A stretch of DNA of 64,000 nucleotides, taken from the NCBI GenBank assembly GCA_030694975.1, contig JAUYTU010000019.1, forward strand, positions 90,701 through 154,700, read 5' to 3'. Below, piece by piece: positions 1 through 7,898 of the stretch (the first letter of the stretch is position 1; each line of letters begins with the position of its first letter). Origin of the DNA: Erysipelotrichaceae bacterium. GTDB taxonomy: Bacteria; Bacillota_I; Bacilli_A; Erysipelotrichales; Erysipelotrichaceae. The translations under genes were made by a program, and so were the position numbers. The notes below the pieces were generated by a model. The model worked only from the letters and a program-made list of their open reading frames with translations. It ran no database searches and was not told the origin of the DNA.

Positions 1-137
1 TGAATCAACGAACAAAGATTAAGAAGGAAGTTATTGTTTCCATTGGAGAACCCATTCTTCCTTCTCAGTACAAAGGTTTATCTCATCAGCAGTTAAGTGA
101 TCTGGTTTTCGATAAAATAAGCGCACTTAGAAAGTAG
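1..137 (+). CDS. C-terminal end of a PlsC-like acyltransferase (partial)
   Basis: An open frame enters from the left edge (frame starting at base 3) and stops at TAG 135-137, leaving 44 residues. It contains the string VIVSIGEPILP, which resembles the strand near the end of 1-acyl-glycerol-3-phosphate acyltransferases (phospholipid synthesis, membrane face), followed by a helical tail rich in Gln, Lys and Leu. The start and the HX4D catalytic motif lie outside the window, so the family call rests on this short match only. A terminator follows directly. Confidence 0.5.
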   Translation, partial: NQRTKIKKEVIVSIGEPILPSQYKGLSHQQLSDLVFDKISALRK

Positions 138-173
138 AAAAGTCGAGAGTTAAGTTTAAATTCAAAAACAACG

Positions 174-199
174 AAAACCGAGAAATCATCTCGGTTTTT
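174..199 (+). terminator. Intrinsic terminator after the acyltransferase
   Basis: Stem CCGAGA/TCTCGG with a 5-base loop, extended by flanking A and T runs and ending in TTTTT. It separates the partial gene from the PadR operon. Confidence 0.8.
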
Positions 200-225
200 G
201 TATATCTAAAAAATATTTACATTTA

Positions 226-257
226 TATAATATATACCTTGACAGACGAGGTATATA
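226..257 (+). promoter_or_regulatory. PadR operon -10 box and palindromic operator
   Basis: A -10 box TATAAT lies at 226-231. Immediately after it is a perfect 9-bp inverted repeat, TATATACCT (231-239) and AGGTATATA (249-257), with a 9-base centre. It covers the expected transcription start, about 33 bases ahead of the PadR start codon, so autorepression by the PadR protein is the simplest reading. No convincing -35 box was found. Confidence 0.65.
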
Positions 258-289
258 CTGATATTATGATATTGCAAAGGAGGGATGAC

Positions 290-610
290 ATGAATATTAC
301 ATCCGATATCCTGCGAGGACATACGGAGACCATCATCCTGAAACATCTGTTAGAAAAAGACAGCTATGGATATGAGATCAACAAGACCATCCAGGAAAAG
401 ACGAATTATCTCTACGAACTTAAAGAAGCTACTTTGTATTCAGCCTTTCGACGGTTGGAAGCTGCCGGTCACATTGTCTCCTATTGGGGAGATGAAACGA
501 CTGGTGCGCGCCGTCGCTATTATTCAATCACCAACGATGGACGAAAGTTCTATCACCAATCCAAACAAGAATGGGAAGAGGCGAAACTTTTCATTGATTC
601 ACTGATTTAG
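290..610 (+). CDS. PadR-family transcriptional regulator
   Basis: Small winged-helix repressor of 106 residues. The pattern ILRGHTETIILKHLL, then SYGYEI and the wing region TGARRRYYSIT, is typical of PadR proteins; the C-terminal helix (WEEAKLFIDSLI) would dimerise. An upstream in-frame ATG at 239 lies inside the operator; the start at 290 is chosen because AAAGGAGGG sits just before it. It is the first gene of an operon with a HAAS/DUF1700-type membrane protein and a DUF4097-type protein, a common trio in Bacillota. The palindrome overlapping the promoter is probably its own operator. The ligand is unknown. Confidence 0.9.
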   Translation: MNITSDILRGHTETIILKHLLEKDSYGYEINKTIQEKTNYLYELKEATLYSAFRRLEAAGHIVSYWGDETTGARRRYYSITNDGRKFYHQSKQEWEEAKLFIDSLI

Positions 611-624
611 GGAGGATAAAAATC

Positions 625-1281
625 ATGATCGCAAAAATTAGAAATTACATTCAACGGGCATTTGAAGATGTACCTAAAACCAAGAAGTCGACTGAGTTGC
701 AAGAAGAACTGATCAGCAATCTGGTCGAGAAGTTTAATGATCAGTTAAGATTAGGAAAAACAGAAGAAGAAGCGTATCAGAACGTTATCGCCGGTATCGG
801 TGATTTAAGTGAATTGACCGAAGGGTTGCGTGAACGTCACGTTCTATCCGCAATTACGCCGGCGGACCGTAAGAGAAGCGCAATGTTAACGGCTATCGCC
901 GTCGGATTATTCATTATCAGTCCGATGATGGTCGTCATATTCTCTGAATTTGGCTTAGAAACAGTTGGCATCAGCATGATGTTTACCAGCATAGCCATCG
1001 GTGTAGGTCTGTTGATTTACAATGGTGCGTCGAAGCCGAAGTACATCCGAGAAGAAGAGACGTTGGTGGAAGAATTTAAAGAATGGAAATCAAAGAATAC
1101 AAAGAATCGTGCATTATATGGAGCGTTGGGAGCTGCTTACTGGCTGATCGTGGTCGCAACTTACTTATACATCAGCTTCAACTATGCATCCTTCCATTAT
1201 TCCTGGATTATATTTATTATTGCTGCCGCAGTCTATAACATTATCAAAGCTCTGTATTTGATGGGACAAAAAGATGAGTAG
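625..1281 (+). CDS. HAAS/DUF1700-type membrane protein
   Basis: 218 residues. The N-terminal 75 residues form the soluble helical HAAS-type domain (LQEELISNLVEKF, then EEEAYQNVIAGIGD). Roughly four hydrophobic segments follow at about 88-108, 114-134, 163-183 and 190-212. Members usually sit between a PadR repressor and a DUF4097 protein, as here, and are thought to sense or regulate envelope conditions, but the biochemical role is not known. The ribosome site GGAGG precedes ATG 625. The end overlaps the next gene by 8 bases, indicating translational coupling. Confidence 0.85.
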   Translation: MIAKIRNYIQRAFEDVPKTKKSTELQEELISNLVEKFNDQLRLGKTEEEAYQNVIAGIGDLSELTEGLRERHVLSAITPADRKRSAMLTAIAVGLFIISPMMVVIFSEFGLETVGISMMFTSIAIGVGLLIYNGASKPKYIREEETLVEEFKEWKSKNTKNRALYGALGAAYWLIVVATYLYISFNYASFHYSWIIFIIAAAVYNIIKALYLMGQKDE

Positions 1282-2182
1282 ACGTACCGTAGCATTATTG
1301 ACCGCCGCCGTCTGGACATTCGTTCTAGCCGGTGCGCTGGCCATCTTCTTCATCTTCGCACAGGGCAGCAATCCATTTTCAAACTTCAACCCTGTTAAAG
1401 GGGATATGAGACAATTACAACAACAAACCGTTAACGACGATGTGACCTCGATTTCTATTGAGTGGATCGCCGGAGGCGTTCATGTTAAGAAAGCGACCGA
1501 TGGGAAGTTTCAATTAGTTGAGAAGTCGCAGTTTGATCTGGATAAGAAACAGTGGGCCGCAGTAACCGTGAATAACGGGCGACTCACGATCAAAAGCCGC
1601 ATCAAATCCATCTGGAATATCTTTACCTTCTTTACACCAAGCAGTTATCTAGAATTGTACTTACCAGAAAAACTTTATGACGAATTTGTTATGCAATCCA
1701 CTTCCGGTGAATATATCATTGAAGATTTACAAGCAAAATCGTTGAACTTAGAAGCAACTTCCGGAAACTTCGACATCTTGCGTACGACAACGGAGAAGAT
1801 GGTTATTGAAGTGACGAGTGGAGACTTGGATATCGATCAATCGACAACAGACTCTTTGCAATTGAAACTGACTTCCGGCGATGCATCGTATAACGGTGTG
1901 GTTCGTGACTCTTGGAAAGCGGAAATGACCAGCGGACGCATTCTTGCGAATTTGTTAGAGGTTGCTCCAGGGGATGTTGATGTTGAAATGACGTCCGGTT
2001 TAATCGAAATGACCTTTGTTAAAGAAGCGGACTTTGAAGTTCGTGTAGAGAAGACTTCGGGATTGTTTAATGCCAACTGGCCTAATGCAAATTCGAGTTC
2101 ACCCTACAGATATCAGACGGGTCGCGATGATTACAATGTATCCATGACTAGCGGTATTGTTACGTTCAATGTTCAACCTTAG
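1274..2182 (+). CDS. DUF4097-like beta-repeat protein with one membrane anchor
   Basis: 302 residues. One N-terminal membrane segment (about 5-28) is followed by an extracellular-type domain with at least eight repeats of a short beta unit, each marked by TSG (STSGEYI, ATSGNFDI, VTSGDLDI, LTSGDASY, MTSGRIL, MTSGLIEM, KTSGLFNA, MTSGIVTF). Spacing of about 20 residues suggests a right-handed beta-solenoid, as in DUF4097 proteins. It is the last gene of the PadR operon, coupled to the gene before it, and ends in a terminator. A structural or sensing role at the cell surface is inferred; no enzymatic motif is visible. Confidence 0.8.
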   Translation: MSRRTVALLTAAVWTFVLAGALAIFFIFAQGSNPFSNFNPVKGDMRQLQQQTVNDDVTSISIEWIAGGVHVKKATDGKFQLVEKSQFDLDKKQWAAVTVNNGRLTIKSRIKSIWNIFTFFTPSSYLELYLPEKLYDEFVMQSTSGEYIIEDLQAKSLNLEATSGNFDILRTTTEKMVIEVTSGDLDIDQSTTDSLQLKLTSGDASYNGVVRDSWKAEMTSGRILANLLEVAPGDVDVEMTSGLIEMTFVKEADFEVRVEKTSGLFNANWPNANSSSPYRYQTGRDDYNVSMTSGIVTFNVQP

Positions 2183-2201
2183 GCACAGAAATGTGCCTTT
2201 T
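2182..2201 (+). terminator. Intrinsic terminator of the PadR operon
   Basis: Stem GGCACA/TGTGCC with a GAAA tetraloop followed by TTTTA, starting at the last base of the stop codon. Confidence 0.8.
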
Positions 2202-2233
2202 ATGTTAAAATAAAGGTATAACCGAGGTGCTCT

Positions 2234-2725
2234 ATGAAACAAATACATTTATCTGAACTCAATGTCTCATCATTTTCCTTATTTAACTATCAGTGGTGTC
2301 TTATTGGTGTGGCTAAACATAAGGTTAATGCTATGACGGCCAGTTGGGGATCCATCGGAACACTATGGAATCGACCGATCGCAACGATTTACGTGCGGCC
2401 GACCCGCTATACGCATGAATTAATTGAAAAAGACGATCACTTTACGCTGTCCTTCTTCTCCCAACAGCATCGACCGGTATTGAACTATATTGGATCAATC
2501 AGTGGTCGTGATCGTGATAAACTTAAGGAAAGCGGCATACCGTATCGTATTGAAAACGATGCACTTTACTTTGAACAAGCTGAATTGATTATTAAGTGTA
2601 AGAAAATCATGATGCAACCGCTGGATGAGAAGAACATTGATGACGATATCAAACGAAAAATGTATCCCAATGGGGATATTCATACCATGATTATCGGTGA
2701 AGTCGAAGAAGTCTGGATCAAATAA
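2234..2725 (+). CDS. Flavin reductase-like FMN-binding protein
   Basis: 163 residues matching the flavin reductase/split-barrel fold: an early VNAMTASWGSIGTLWNRP stretch that in this family lies against the FMN, then IATIYVRPTRYTHELI and FTLSFFS, and GRDRDKLKESGI, all in the usual order. These proteins bind FMN or reduce flavin with NAD(P)H; the physiological partner cannot be told from sequence. A GAGG ribosome site lies before ATG 2234. It appears monocistronic, between a terminator and a convergent gene with a shared terminator. Confidence 0.85.
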   Translation: MKQIHLSELNVSSFSLFNYQWCLIGVAKHKVNAMTASWGSIGTLWNRPIATIYVRPTRYTHELIEKDDHFTLSFFSQQHRPVLNYIGSISGRDRDKLKESGIPYRIENDALYFEQAELIIKCKKIMMQPLDEKNIDDDIKRKMYPNGDIHTMIIGEVEEVWIK

Positions 2726-2726
2726 A

Positions 2727-2750
2727 AATAAGCGGGGCGACCCGCTTATT
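2727..2750. terminator. Bidirectional terminator
   Basis: Stem AATAAGCGGG/CCCGCTTATT with loop GCGA between two convergent genes. A-rich and T-rich flanks let it work in both directions. It includes the stop codon of the alcohol dehydrogenase. Confidence 0.8.
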
Positions 2751-3909
2751 TACATAATTGATAGATTTGGATGACATCTTCCTTGGTCATCGGTACATAT
2801 GAATGTTTTAATGCGCCATATTTCACAGCTTTTTCGGCCATAAGTTCAAACTTTTCTTCATCGACACCCACATCACTTAATTTCATCGGAATTCCTAAGG
2901 AAGTAAAGAACTGCTCAGTAGCTTCAATCGTCTTTTTAGCAATGTCCATTTTATCAAGTTGTTCTGAAATCTTGAATACGTTGACACCCATGGATACAAA
3001 GCGGTCGACGGATTGTTCATTCAAAATGTGTTTCATCCAAGCCGGAATAATTATAGCTAATCCGACGCCGTGGGTTAAATCGTAGTAAGCACTGAGTTCA
3101 TGCTCGATGGAATGCACGTTCCAAGCTCCGGATTTGCCATTTCCTGTCAATCCGTTAAGAGCTAATGAACTTGCCCACGCCAGATTGGCACGAGCCGCAT
3201 AGTTCTCCGGTTCTTTCAACGCGATTGGAGCATATTTGATGACGGTAAGCATGACAGCTTCTGACATCTTATCTTGAATAAAGGCGTCTTCACCTTTTTT
3301 AAAATAACTCTCCAACACATGGGAGAAGGTGTCCGCCGCTCCTGCCGCTGTTTGCATCGGTGGTAATGAGTACAAATACGTCGGATCGATAAACGTTGCT
3401 TGAGGCAGGGTTGTCGGAGCTCCCATACCCAACTTTAACTGTTTTTCCTTGTTAGATATAACGGATCCGCGATTCATTTCCGAGCCGGTACCTGCCATGG
3501 TCAGAATGGTTACGATCGGTAGGGCTTGGGTAATTTTACGAGAATCCACTACCAAATCCCACGGATCTCCTTCGTAATAAAACGCAGCTGCCACCGCTTT
3601 GGTACAGTCAATAACACTGCCACCGCCAACCGCTAAGATAACATCGATGGCATGCTTGCGACATAACTCAACCCCGCGGTTGACCGAATCTAAACTTGGA
3701 TTGGGTTCAATATTCGCAAACTCAACAACATTGAACTTCTCCGATAACAAACTCATTACCTTATCATAGATTCCATTTTTCTTAATACTTCCGCCACCAT
3801 AGGCGAATAAAACATTTTTACCATACTTACCCAGTGTTGCAGGTAAATTTTTGATTTCTCCCTTACCGAAAAAAATCTCGGTATATACATGAAATTTAAA
3901 GTTGTCCAT
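2746..3909 (-). CDS. Iron-type (group III) NADPH-dependent alcohol dehydrogenase, YqhD/BdhA-like
   Basis: Cytoplasmic aldehyde/alcohol oxidoreductase of 387 residues, the same length as E. coli YqhD. The nucleotide site is GGGSVIDCTKA (95-105). The four expected metal ligands align exactly with those known for YqhD: D193 and H197 (AADTFSHVLE), H266 (NVHSIEHE) and H280 (LTHGVG). GTGSEMN at about 140-146 is also typical. It would reduce short-chain aldehydes, or serve as a butanol dehydrogenase, regenerating NADP. Transcribed alone from a promoter with -35 TTGAAT and -10 TAGAAT; ribosome site AGGAGG. Confidence 0.9.
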   Translation of the reverse strand: MDNFKFHVYTEIFFGKGEIKNLPATLGKYGKNVLFAYGGGSIKKNGIYDKVMSLLSEKFNVVEFANIEPNPSLDSVNRGVELCRKHAIDVILAVGGGSVIDCTKAVAAAFYYEGDPWDLVVDSRKITQALPIVTILTMAGTGSEMNRGSVISNKEKQLKLGMGAPTTLPQATFIDPTYLYSLPPMQTAAGAADTFSHVLESYFKKGEDAFIQDKMSEAVMLTVIKYAPIALKEPENYAARANLAWASSLALNGLTGNGKSGAWNVHSIEHELSAYYDLTHGVGLAIIIPAWMKHILNEQSVDRFVSMGVNVFKISEQLDKMDIAKKTIEATEQFFTSLGIPMKLSDVGVDEEKFELMAEKAVKYGALKHSYVPMTKEDVIQIYQLCK

Positions 3910-3929
3910 AAAAAAATCCTCCTACTTAC

Positions 3930-3957
3930 ATTCTACATCATTTGCCTGTGGATTCAA
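3930..3957 (-). promoter_or_regulatory. Promoter of the alcohol dehydrogenase gene
   Basis: On the minus strand TTGAAT, a 16-base spacer, and TAGAAT, followed by AGGAGG and the start codon. Confidence 0.6.
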
Positions 3958-4119
3958 CGTTAAGGCAACGATTGGTACAATGATGGGTAAATTAAAGGAA
4001 AATGCATCCTCGTTAATCGAACTAGTGAATGAATTGCGACCACTGATGGTATGCATATTCATTTGTTTGCATACAAAATTTGTGAATTGTGACATAATGA
4101 AGTTAATGGAGGAGATCAA

Positions 4120-4725
4120 ATGAAGAGAAAATTGTCGCTTTATAGCATGATTAAGATATTAATAATCGTTGCTGTGGCAGTATTTGTTGGGGTTTTTACA
4201 ATGAACTTATTTAATATCAAACTCGTAAGAGATTCTGAAATTGGAGTTTCTGGAGTTCTGACTGAAATCAAACAGATATCACAGTTGGATACAGTTGAAA
4301 TGTACTTCAATGAAATTTTGGATTACAGAGAGGCTATTAAAATCAATGATATTCAAATACCGTTTACGGAGAAGTCATTTATATTTGTGGTGAAGGCTAA
4401 AGTTCAAGCAGGTATTGATTTGGCTTCACTTTCAGAAGAAGATATAAGAATCGAAGATAAGAAAATTACATTGACCTTAAACAAAGCAAAAATTACTTCA
4501 AAAGAAATCTTGGAGTATAGTGCATATGATGAGAAAGATGGATTGTTCAATCGTGTAAACAATGACGACACCCTTAAGACTTTAAATGAATTTCGCGTTC
4601 GACTGGATAAACAAGCAATCGATAGCGGTATTCTGACAAAAGCTGAAGATAACGCTAAACTTGTGTTAAGCAGCATCTTGCGCCTAATGGGCTTTGAAGA
4701 GATTGTCATAAATTTCAGTGATTAG
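4120..4725 (+). CDS. DUF4230-like membrane-anchored protein
   Basis: 201 residues. One N-terminal membrane helix (about 10-30) and a soluble outer domain rich in alternating Lys/Glu/Asp beta strands (IRIEDKKITLTLNKAKI), then a long helix and a final IVINF strand. This layout fits DUF4230. The function of the family is not established. GGAGGAG precedes ATG 4120. It is monocistronic, ended by an intrinsic terminator. Confidence 0.7.
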   Translation: MKRKLSLYSMIKILIIVAVAVFVGVFTMNLFNIKLVRDSEIGVSGVLTEIKQISQLDTVEMYFNEILDYREAIKINDIQIPFTEKSFIFVVKAKVQAGIDLASLSEEDIRIEDKKITLTLNKAKITSKEILEYSAYDEKDGLFNRVNNDDTLKTLNEFRVRLDKQAIDSGILTKAEDNAKLVLSSILRLMGFEEIVINFSD

Positions 4726-4736
4726 TTAAGCATTTG

Positions 4737-4760
4737 AGCCTTACTTATAAGGCTTTTTTT
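4737..4760 (+). terminator. Intrinsic terminator
   Basis: Stem AGCCTTA/TAAGGCT, loop CTTA, then seven T. Confidence 0.85.
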
Positions 4761-4820
4761 GTGTTTTTTTACTTTGCCTAAAATATGCTAAAAGGTAGTA
4801 TTTATTATTCAGAAAATTTA

Positions 4821-5007
4821 TGTTAAGATAAAAAAAACAAATAGACGACTATATTTATTCGTCAGGTGCGGAATAGACAAGACTTAGTCCCTATTCCTCA
4901 AGGTCTTTAAAGGCACGAATTATTCTGTCTGACCTTGGCATATTATATGCAACCATTAGTTTTCGGGTGATTGTTTCAATCATCAGTTAACTGATGGTTT
5001 TTTTGTT
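4821..5007 (+). ncRNA. Structured RNA or leader ending in a terminator (unassigned)
   Basis: The 367 bases between 4726 and 5092 contain no long gene. An extended -10 (TG-T-TAAGAT, 4821-4829) could start an RNA near 4836. Paired elements by eye: GACGA/TCGTC (4844-4848, 4859-4863); GGAATAG/CTATTCC with an inner GAC-TTA-GTC hairpin; an alternative long pairing GTCAG (4861-4865) with CTGAC (4929-4933) plus GTGC/GCAC; AAGGTC/GACCTT; GCATA/TATGC; TGATTG/CAATCA; and finally AACCATTAGTT (4951-4961) with AACTGATGGTT (4989-4999) before a T run. No tested riboswitch consensus (T-box, S-box, lysine, TPP, FMN, purine) nor the SRP core was recognised. Confidence 0.5.
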
Positions 5008-5018
5008 AGGAGGACCCA

Positions 5019-5033
5019 ATGGAAATCAAATAA
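5019..5033 (+). CDS. Four-codon micro-ORF (MEIK) with a strong ribosome site
   Basis: Directly after the terminator T run there is AGGAGGA (5008-5014) and ATG at 5019, followed by GAA ATC AAA TAA. The ribosome site is better than that of many full genes here. It may be a leader peptide or ribosome-stalling element for the RNase H-like gene 60 bases downstream, or a chance or decayed start. No protein function is implied. Confidence 0.3.
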   Translation: MEIK

Positions 5034-5092
5034 AGAACAATTGAATCTGCAAACTCTAGGCTCTATTAAATTCAAATGAAAGGAAAATTAAA

Positions 5093-5587
5093 ATGAAACT
5101 AGACGGGTTAAACACACGACCTATGGTCAAAAAAAATGAAAGACCGATCAAGATTTATGTTGATGGCAGCTATAATCCATTAACAAATGTCATTGGGTGT
5201 GCATTTGCACTATTTGACGAAACCAGTAAACGACCGTATCGTGTCGCTTTTGGAAAGAAATTGAAATCACAAGTTAACTATGGTTCAAGTATTGCTGAAA
5301 TGATTGCCGTAATGACCGCAATTAAGGCGGCTTGCTCACTTTGTTATTCCCATATCATCATTTGCCACGATTGGGATGGCGTTGCACATTTTTCTAAATG
5401 TGAAAACATAAAGAGTCGACACAAAACATGTCCAAAATTTGGTGAGTATGCAAAGTATGTTGATAAAGCAAGAAAAAGTATCAACATTGAGTTTGTGCAA
5501 GTCAAGGCACACTCGGATGATGAACTCAACTGCCTTGTTGATCAAATGGCTAAATCTCGAGCAATCGCTTATTCTTCAGTATCGTAA
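5093..5587 (+). CDS. RNase H-fold protein (RNase HI-like)
   Basis: 164 residues. The RNase H catalytic set is present in order: D24 (IYVDGSYN), E69 (SSIAEMIAV), D93 (CHDWDGVAHF), and H140/D150 (VKAHSDDELNCLVDQMAK). A 19-residue basic N-terminal extension precedes the first strand. RNase HI cuts the RNA strand of RNA-DNA hybrids in the cytoplasm. The gene lies alone behind the structured RNA and the MEIK micro-ORF. The ribosome site GAAAGGAAAA is weaker. Substrate preference cannot be read from sequence. Confidence 0.8.
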   Translation: MKLDGLNTRPMVKKNERPIKIYVDGSYNPLTNVIGCAFALFDETSKRPYRVAFGKKLKSQVNYGSSIAEMIAVMTAIKAACSLCYSHIIICHDWDGVAHFSKCENIKSRHKTCPKFGEYAKYVDKARKSINIEFVQVKAHSDDELNCLVDQMAKSRAIAYSSVS

Positions 5588-5633
5588 ATCAACAAACTGA
5601 AGCTATGCAATAATACGGATGTGAGTTTCATTG

Positions 5634-5639
5634 TATAAT
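5634..5639 (+). promoter_or_regulatory. -10 box for the serine hydrolase gene
   Basis: TATAAT 39 bases before the start codon; a good -35 box was not seen. Confidence 0.45.
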
Positions 5640-5677
5640 GTTGAGTAAGATACATAGGAGCAAAAGGGGAGATAGAA

Positions 5678-6733
5678 ATGCTAATAGATAAAATTGAAAG
5701 ATTATTAAACAAGCAGTCAAAGAAACTAAAAACCTTACAGTTTAGCATGAAGGTACCAAAGCTTAACTTAAACTATGAGTACTCATCAACAGTTGCTGAG
5801 CAGAAATTTCATAGTGCCAGTGTCGGCAAACTTATGACCACGGTTTTGATATTTAAGGCGGTTGAGGAAAAGCGGTTCTCCCTTGATTCAAAAGTTGAAG
5901 ACTATCTTGACTCAAGTGTTCTAGATCATCTGTGCGTCTATCAAGAAGTTGACTATCGAAATCTTGTTACCATAAGACATTTGCTCGGACATACCTCGGG
6001 CATTAATGATTACTTTGAAAGCAAGACCATTGATGGATCCGTATTTATGGATGAGATAATAAAACAACCGGATAAATTCTGGAAACCACTTGATCTGATT
6101 CGCTTTACTCAAGAGAAGCAGAAGTGTATTTCGATTCCAGGTGAGAAATTTCTTTATTCGGATACCGGCTTTATCTTGTTAGGCTTGATTATCGAAAAAG
6201 TATTCGACCAGCCATTCCATAAAGTACTTGAAGACCTTATTTTAATTCCTTGTGAAATGAAGAATACCGGATTGTGCTTCTATAGCGATGGATTTAACCC
6301 AACTGAACTTGCGCCACTTATTCTAAATGAAGTTGACATTCGCAGCTTTAAAAGTTTGAGCTGTGACTTTTCCGGTGGCGGACTGTGGACGACAACCGCA
6401 GATCTGCAAAAATTTCTTCAACAATTGCATGACTTTCAATTGATCAGTGAAGTTTCGGTTAACTCCATGGCCACATTCAACCAGAAGTTCCGACAGGGAA
6501 TTATGTATGGATTGGGAATGATGCAACTGCGATTTGAACAGTTCTTCTTTCTATTAAAATCACTGCCTCGCTTACAAGGTCATTTAGGTGTTACCGGGGT
6601 ACACGCCTGGGTAGATCCTATTTCTCATGCTACCTATGTGATGAATGTCGGTAGTATTCAAGACATGGCTCGCAGCTTTCAATTACTTATTCAAATCGTT
6701 CAAATGGTTGAAAAGGAGTCAAAGAAAGTTTAA
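5678..6733 (+). CDS. Serine hydrolase, beta-lactamase/penicillin-binding-like family
   Basis: 351 residues. The nucleophile motif SxxK is S48-V-G-K51; the second motif is Y160-S-D162 in place of the usual YxN; HLGVTG near 300 takes the place of KTG. HLLGHTSGI (101-109) is a family signature. These enzymes act on D-Ala peptides, esters or beta-lactams, and many have unknown substrates. There is no signal peptide, so it appears cytoplasmic, unlike most relatives. Ribosome site AGGGGAG. It stands alone between the RNase H-like and YhhN-like genes. Confidence 0.85.
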   Translation: MLIDKIERLLNKQSKKLKTLQFSMKVPKLNLNYEYSSTVAEQKFHSASVGKLMTTVLIFKAVEEKRFSLDSKVEDYLDSSVLDHLCVYQEVDYRNLVTIRHLLGHTSGINDYFESKTIDGSVFMDEIIKQPDKFWKPLDLIRFTQEKQKCISIPGEKFLYSDTGFILLGLIIEKVFDQPFHKVLEDLILIPCEMKNTGLCFYSDGFNPTELAPLILNEVDIRSFKSLSCDFSGGGLWTTTADLQKFLQQLHDFQLISEVSVNSMATFNQKFRQGIMYGLGMMQLRFEQFFFLLKSLPRLQGHLGVTGVHAWVDPISHATYVMNVGSIQDMARSFQLLIQIVQMVEKESKKV

Positions 6734-6789
6734 TAACTAGTACCGAAATTTAAGCAATTTTTGATGTTATAATCGGATAGAGGGATCTT

Positions 6790-7401
6790 ATGTCACCACT
6801 TATCATTTTATATCTGATCAGTTGGTCAATGCTTATGATAACCGTCCTGTGCAAGCAATCACAGGTTCTTTACCGATGGATAAAAATCATCACAGCCATA
6901 CTATTTGTAATGATTGGAACCATGAATGAGAACCGGATGATTCTGGCTCCTTTGATATTATTCTTCGTTGGTGATGTATTTCTGGCATTTGCCAATGGCG
7001 GAAAGGTCAAGCGCTGGTTGATAGGGGGTCTGATCTTTTTCTGGATGGGACATATCGGTTTAATCTTCTGTATGATTACACAGAGATTTCATTATTTAAC
7101 CCTGGTTTTCAGTCTTATTCCCGTTGTCATGATGCTACTCATTCGAAAAGTATTCTCTAAAATTGATTTTCGAGGACTGTTTCTTATACTTACCACATAC
7201 GCATATACCTTGGGAATCCTAGGGTCTTTGGCAATACTCAACTTTACGCTTCTACCAATACTTGCCTGGGGAATCATGATCTTCATCCTCAGCGACATCT
7301 GCCTGATTTTCTGGTACTTCTATCCTCAATGTCCAAGAATCGTCAAATTAATCAACGTAATTACCTATTTTGGATCCGTATTACTGATTGCACTGTCCTG
7401 A
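6790..7401 (+). CDS. YhhN-family (lysoplasmalogenase-like) membrane protein
   Basis: 203 residues with about seven or eight hydrophobic segments. Signature pieces of the YhhN/TMEM86 family are visible: GDVFLAF after the third helix, MGHIGLIF, and SDICLIFWYF near the end. Eukaryotic TMEM86B and some bacterial relatives hydrolyse lysoplasmalogens; for this protein the activity is inferred by family only. It ends 60 bases before the MarR gene, whose promoter begins right at its stop, so it is not part of that operon. Confidence 0.8.
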   Translation: MSPLIILYLISWSMLMITVLCKQSQVLYRWIKIITAILFVMIGTMNENRMILAPLILFFVGDVFLAFANGGKVKRWLIGGLIFFWMGHIGLIFCMITQRFHYLTLVFSLIPVVMMLLIRKVFSKIDFRGLFLILTTYAYTLGILGSLAILNFTLLPILAWGIMIFILSDICLIFWYFYPQCPRIVKLINVITYFGSVLLIALS

Positions 7402-7403
7402 CC

Positions 7404-7448
7404 TTGCATTGTCCGCATTTTTTTCGTATAATAGTTGCGCACGCAACT
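7404..7448 (+). promoter_or_regulatory. MarR operon promoter with palindromic operator
   Basis: -35 TTGCAT (7404-7409), 17-base spacer, -10 TATAAT (7427-7432), then a 16-bp palindrome AGTTGCG-CA-CGCAACT (7433-7448) at the transcription start. Its place and symmetry fit autorepression by the MarR protein encoded 12 bases later. Confidence 0.75.
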
Positions 7449-7460
7449 AATGGAGGTCCT

Positions 7461-7898
7461 ATGTTACCAATTATCAAAAACATCAGTATTATCGAACGAT
7501 GCAACATACTATTCAGAAATGAAGCTTTCAGAAAATTTGATTTAAGTGGCTATCAATACAGTTATCTGATTGAAATATGTCGAAATCCGGGCATCTCTCA
7601 AGAACAGCTAACCAAAAACATGCACATTGACAAAAGTAATGTGGGTCGGGGATTGACATCGCTTTTGGAAAAAGATTACATCACGCGTCATACCAACCCA
7701 AGCGATAATCGCTATATACTGCTTTATCCCACCCAGAAAGCAACGTTGATTTACGATGAGCTACGCGAAATCATCATTCGCGAACGTACTTTTCTGATGG
7801 ATGAGTTTAGTGAAGAAGAAGAAAAACAACTTGTTGCTCTGCTTGAGAAACTGAAGAACAGAGCGCTGTTATTAAAAGAGTGGGGAGAAAATTTATGA
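7461..7898 (+). CDS. MarR-family transcriptional regulator
   Basis: 145 residues. Winged helix with EQLTKNMHIDKSNVGRGLTS as the DNA-reading helix pair and DYITRHTNPSDNRYILLYPT as the wing, flanked by dimerisation helices. ATG 7461 is preferred over earlier in-frame starts because TGGAGG stands before it and the promoter and operator are just upstream. It probably represses the two following ABC exporter genes until a toxic ligand binds. The stop overlaps the next start (ATGA). Confidence 0.9.
   Translation: MLPIIKNISIIERCNILFRNEAFRKFDLSGYQYSYLIEICRNPGISQEQLTKNMHIDKSNVGRGLTSLLEKDYITRHTNPSDNRYILLYPTQKATLIYDELREIIIRERTFLMDEFSEEEEKQLVALLEKLKNRALLLKEWGENL

Noticed and set aside
3902..4123. 73-residue plus-strand frame between the alcohol dehydrogenase and the DUF4230 gene
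   Set aside because: It starts inside the promoter region of the divergent gene, has no ribosome site, and its protein shows no domain; it is a chance frame.
4821..5007. T-box, S-box, lysine riboswitch, or SRP RNA identity for the structured leader
   Set aside because: The TGGNACCGCG, GGCAACC and GGAAGGAAGCAG-type cores are absent; the partial look of GTCAGGTGCGGAA is not enough.
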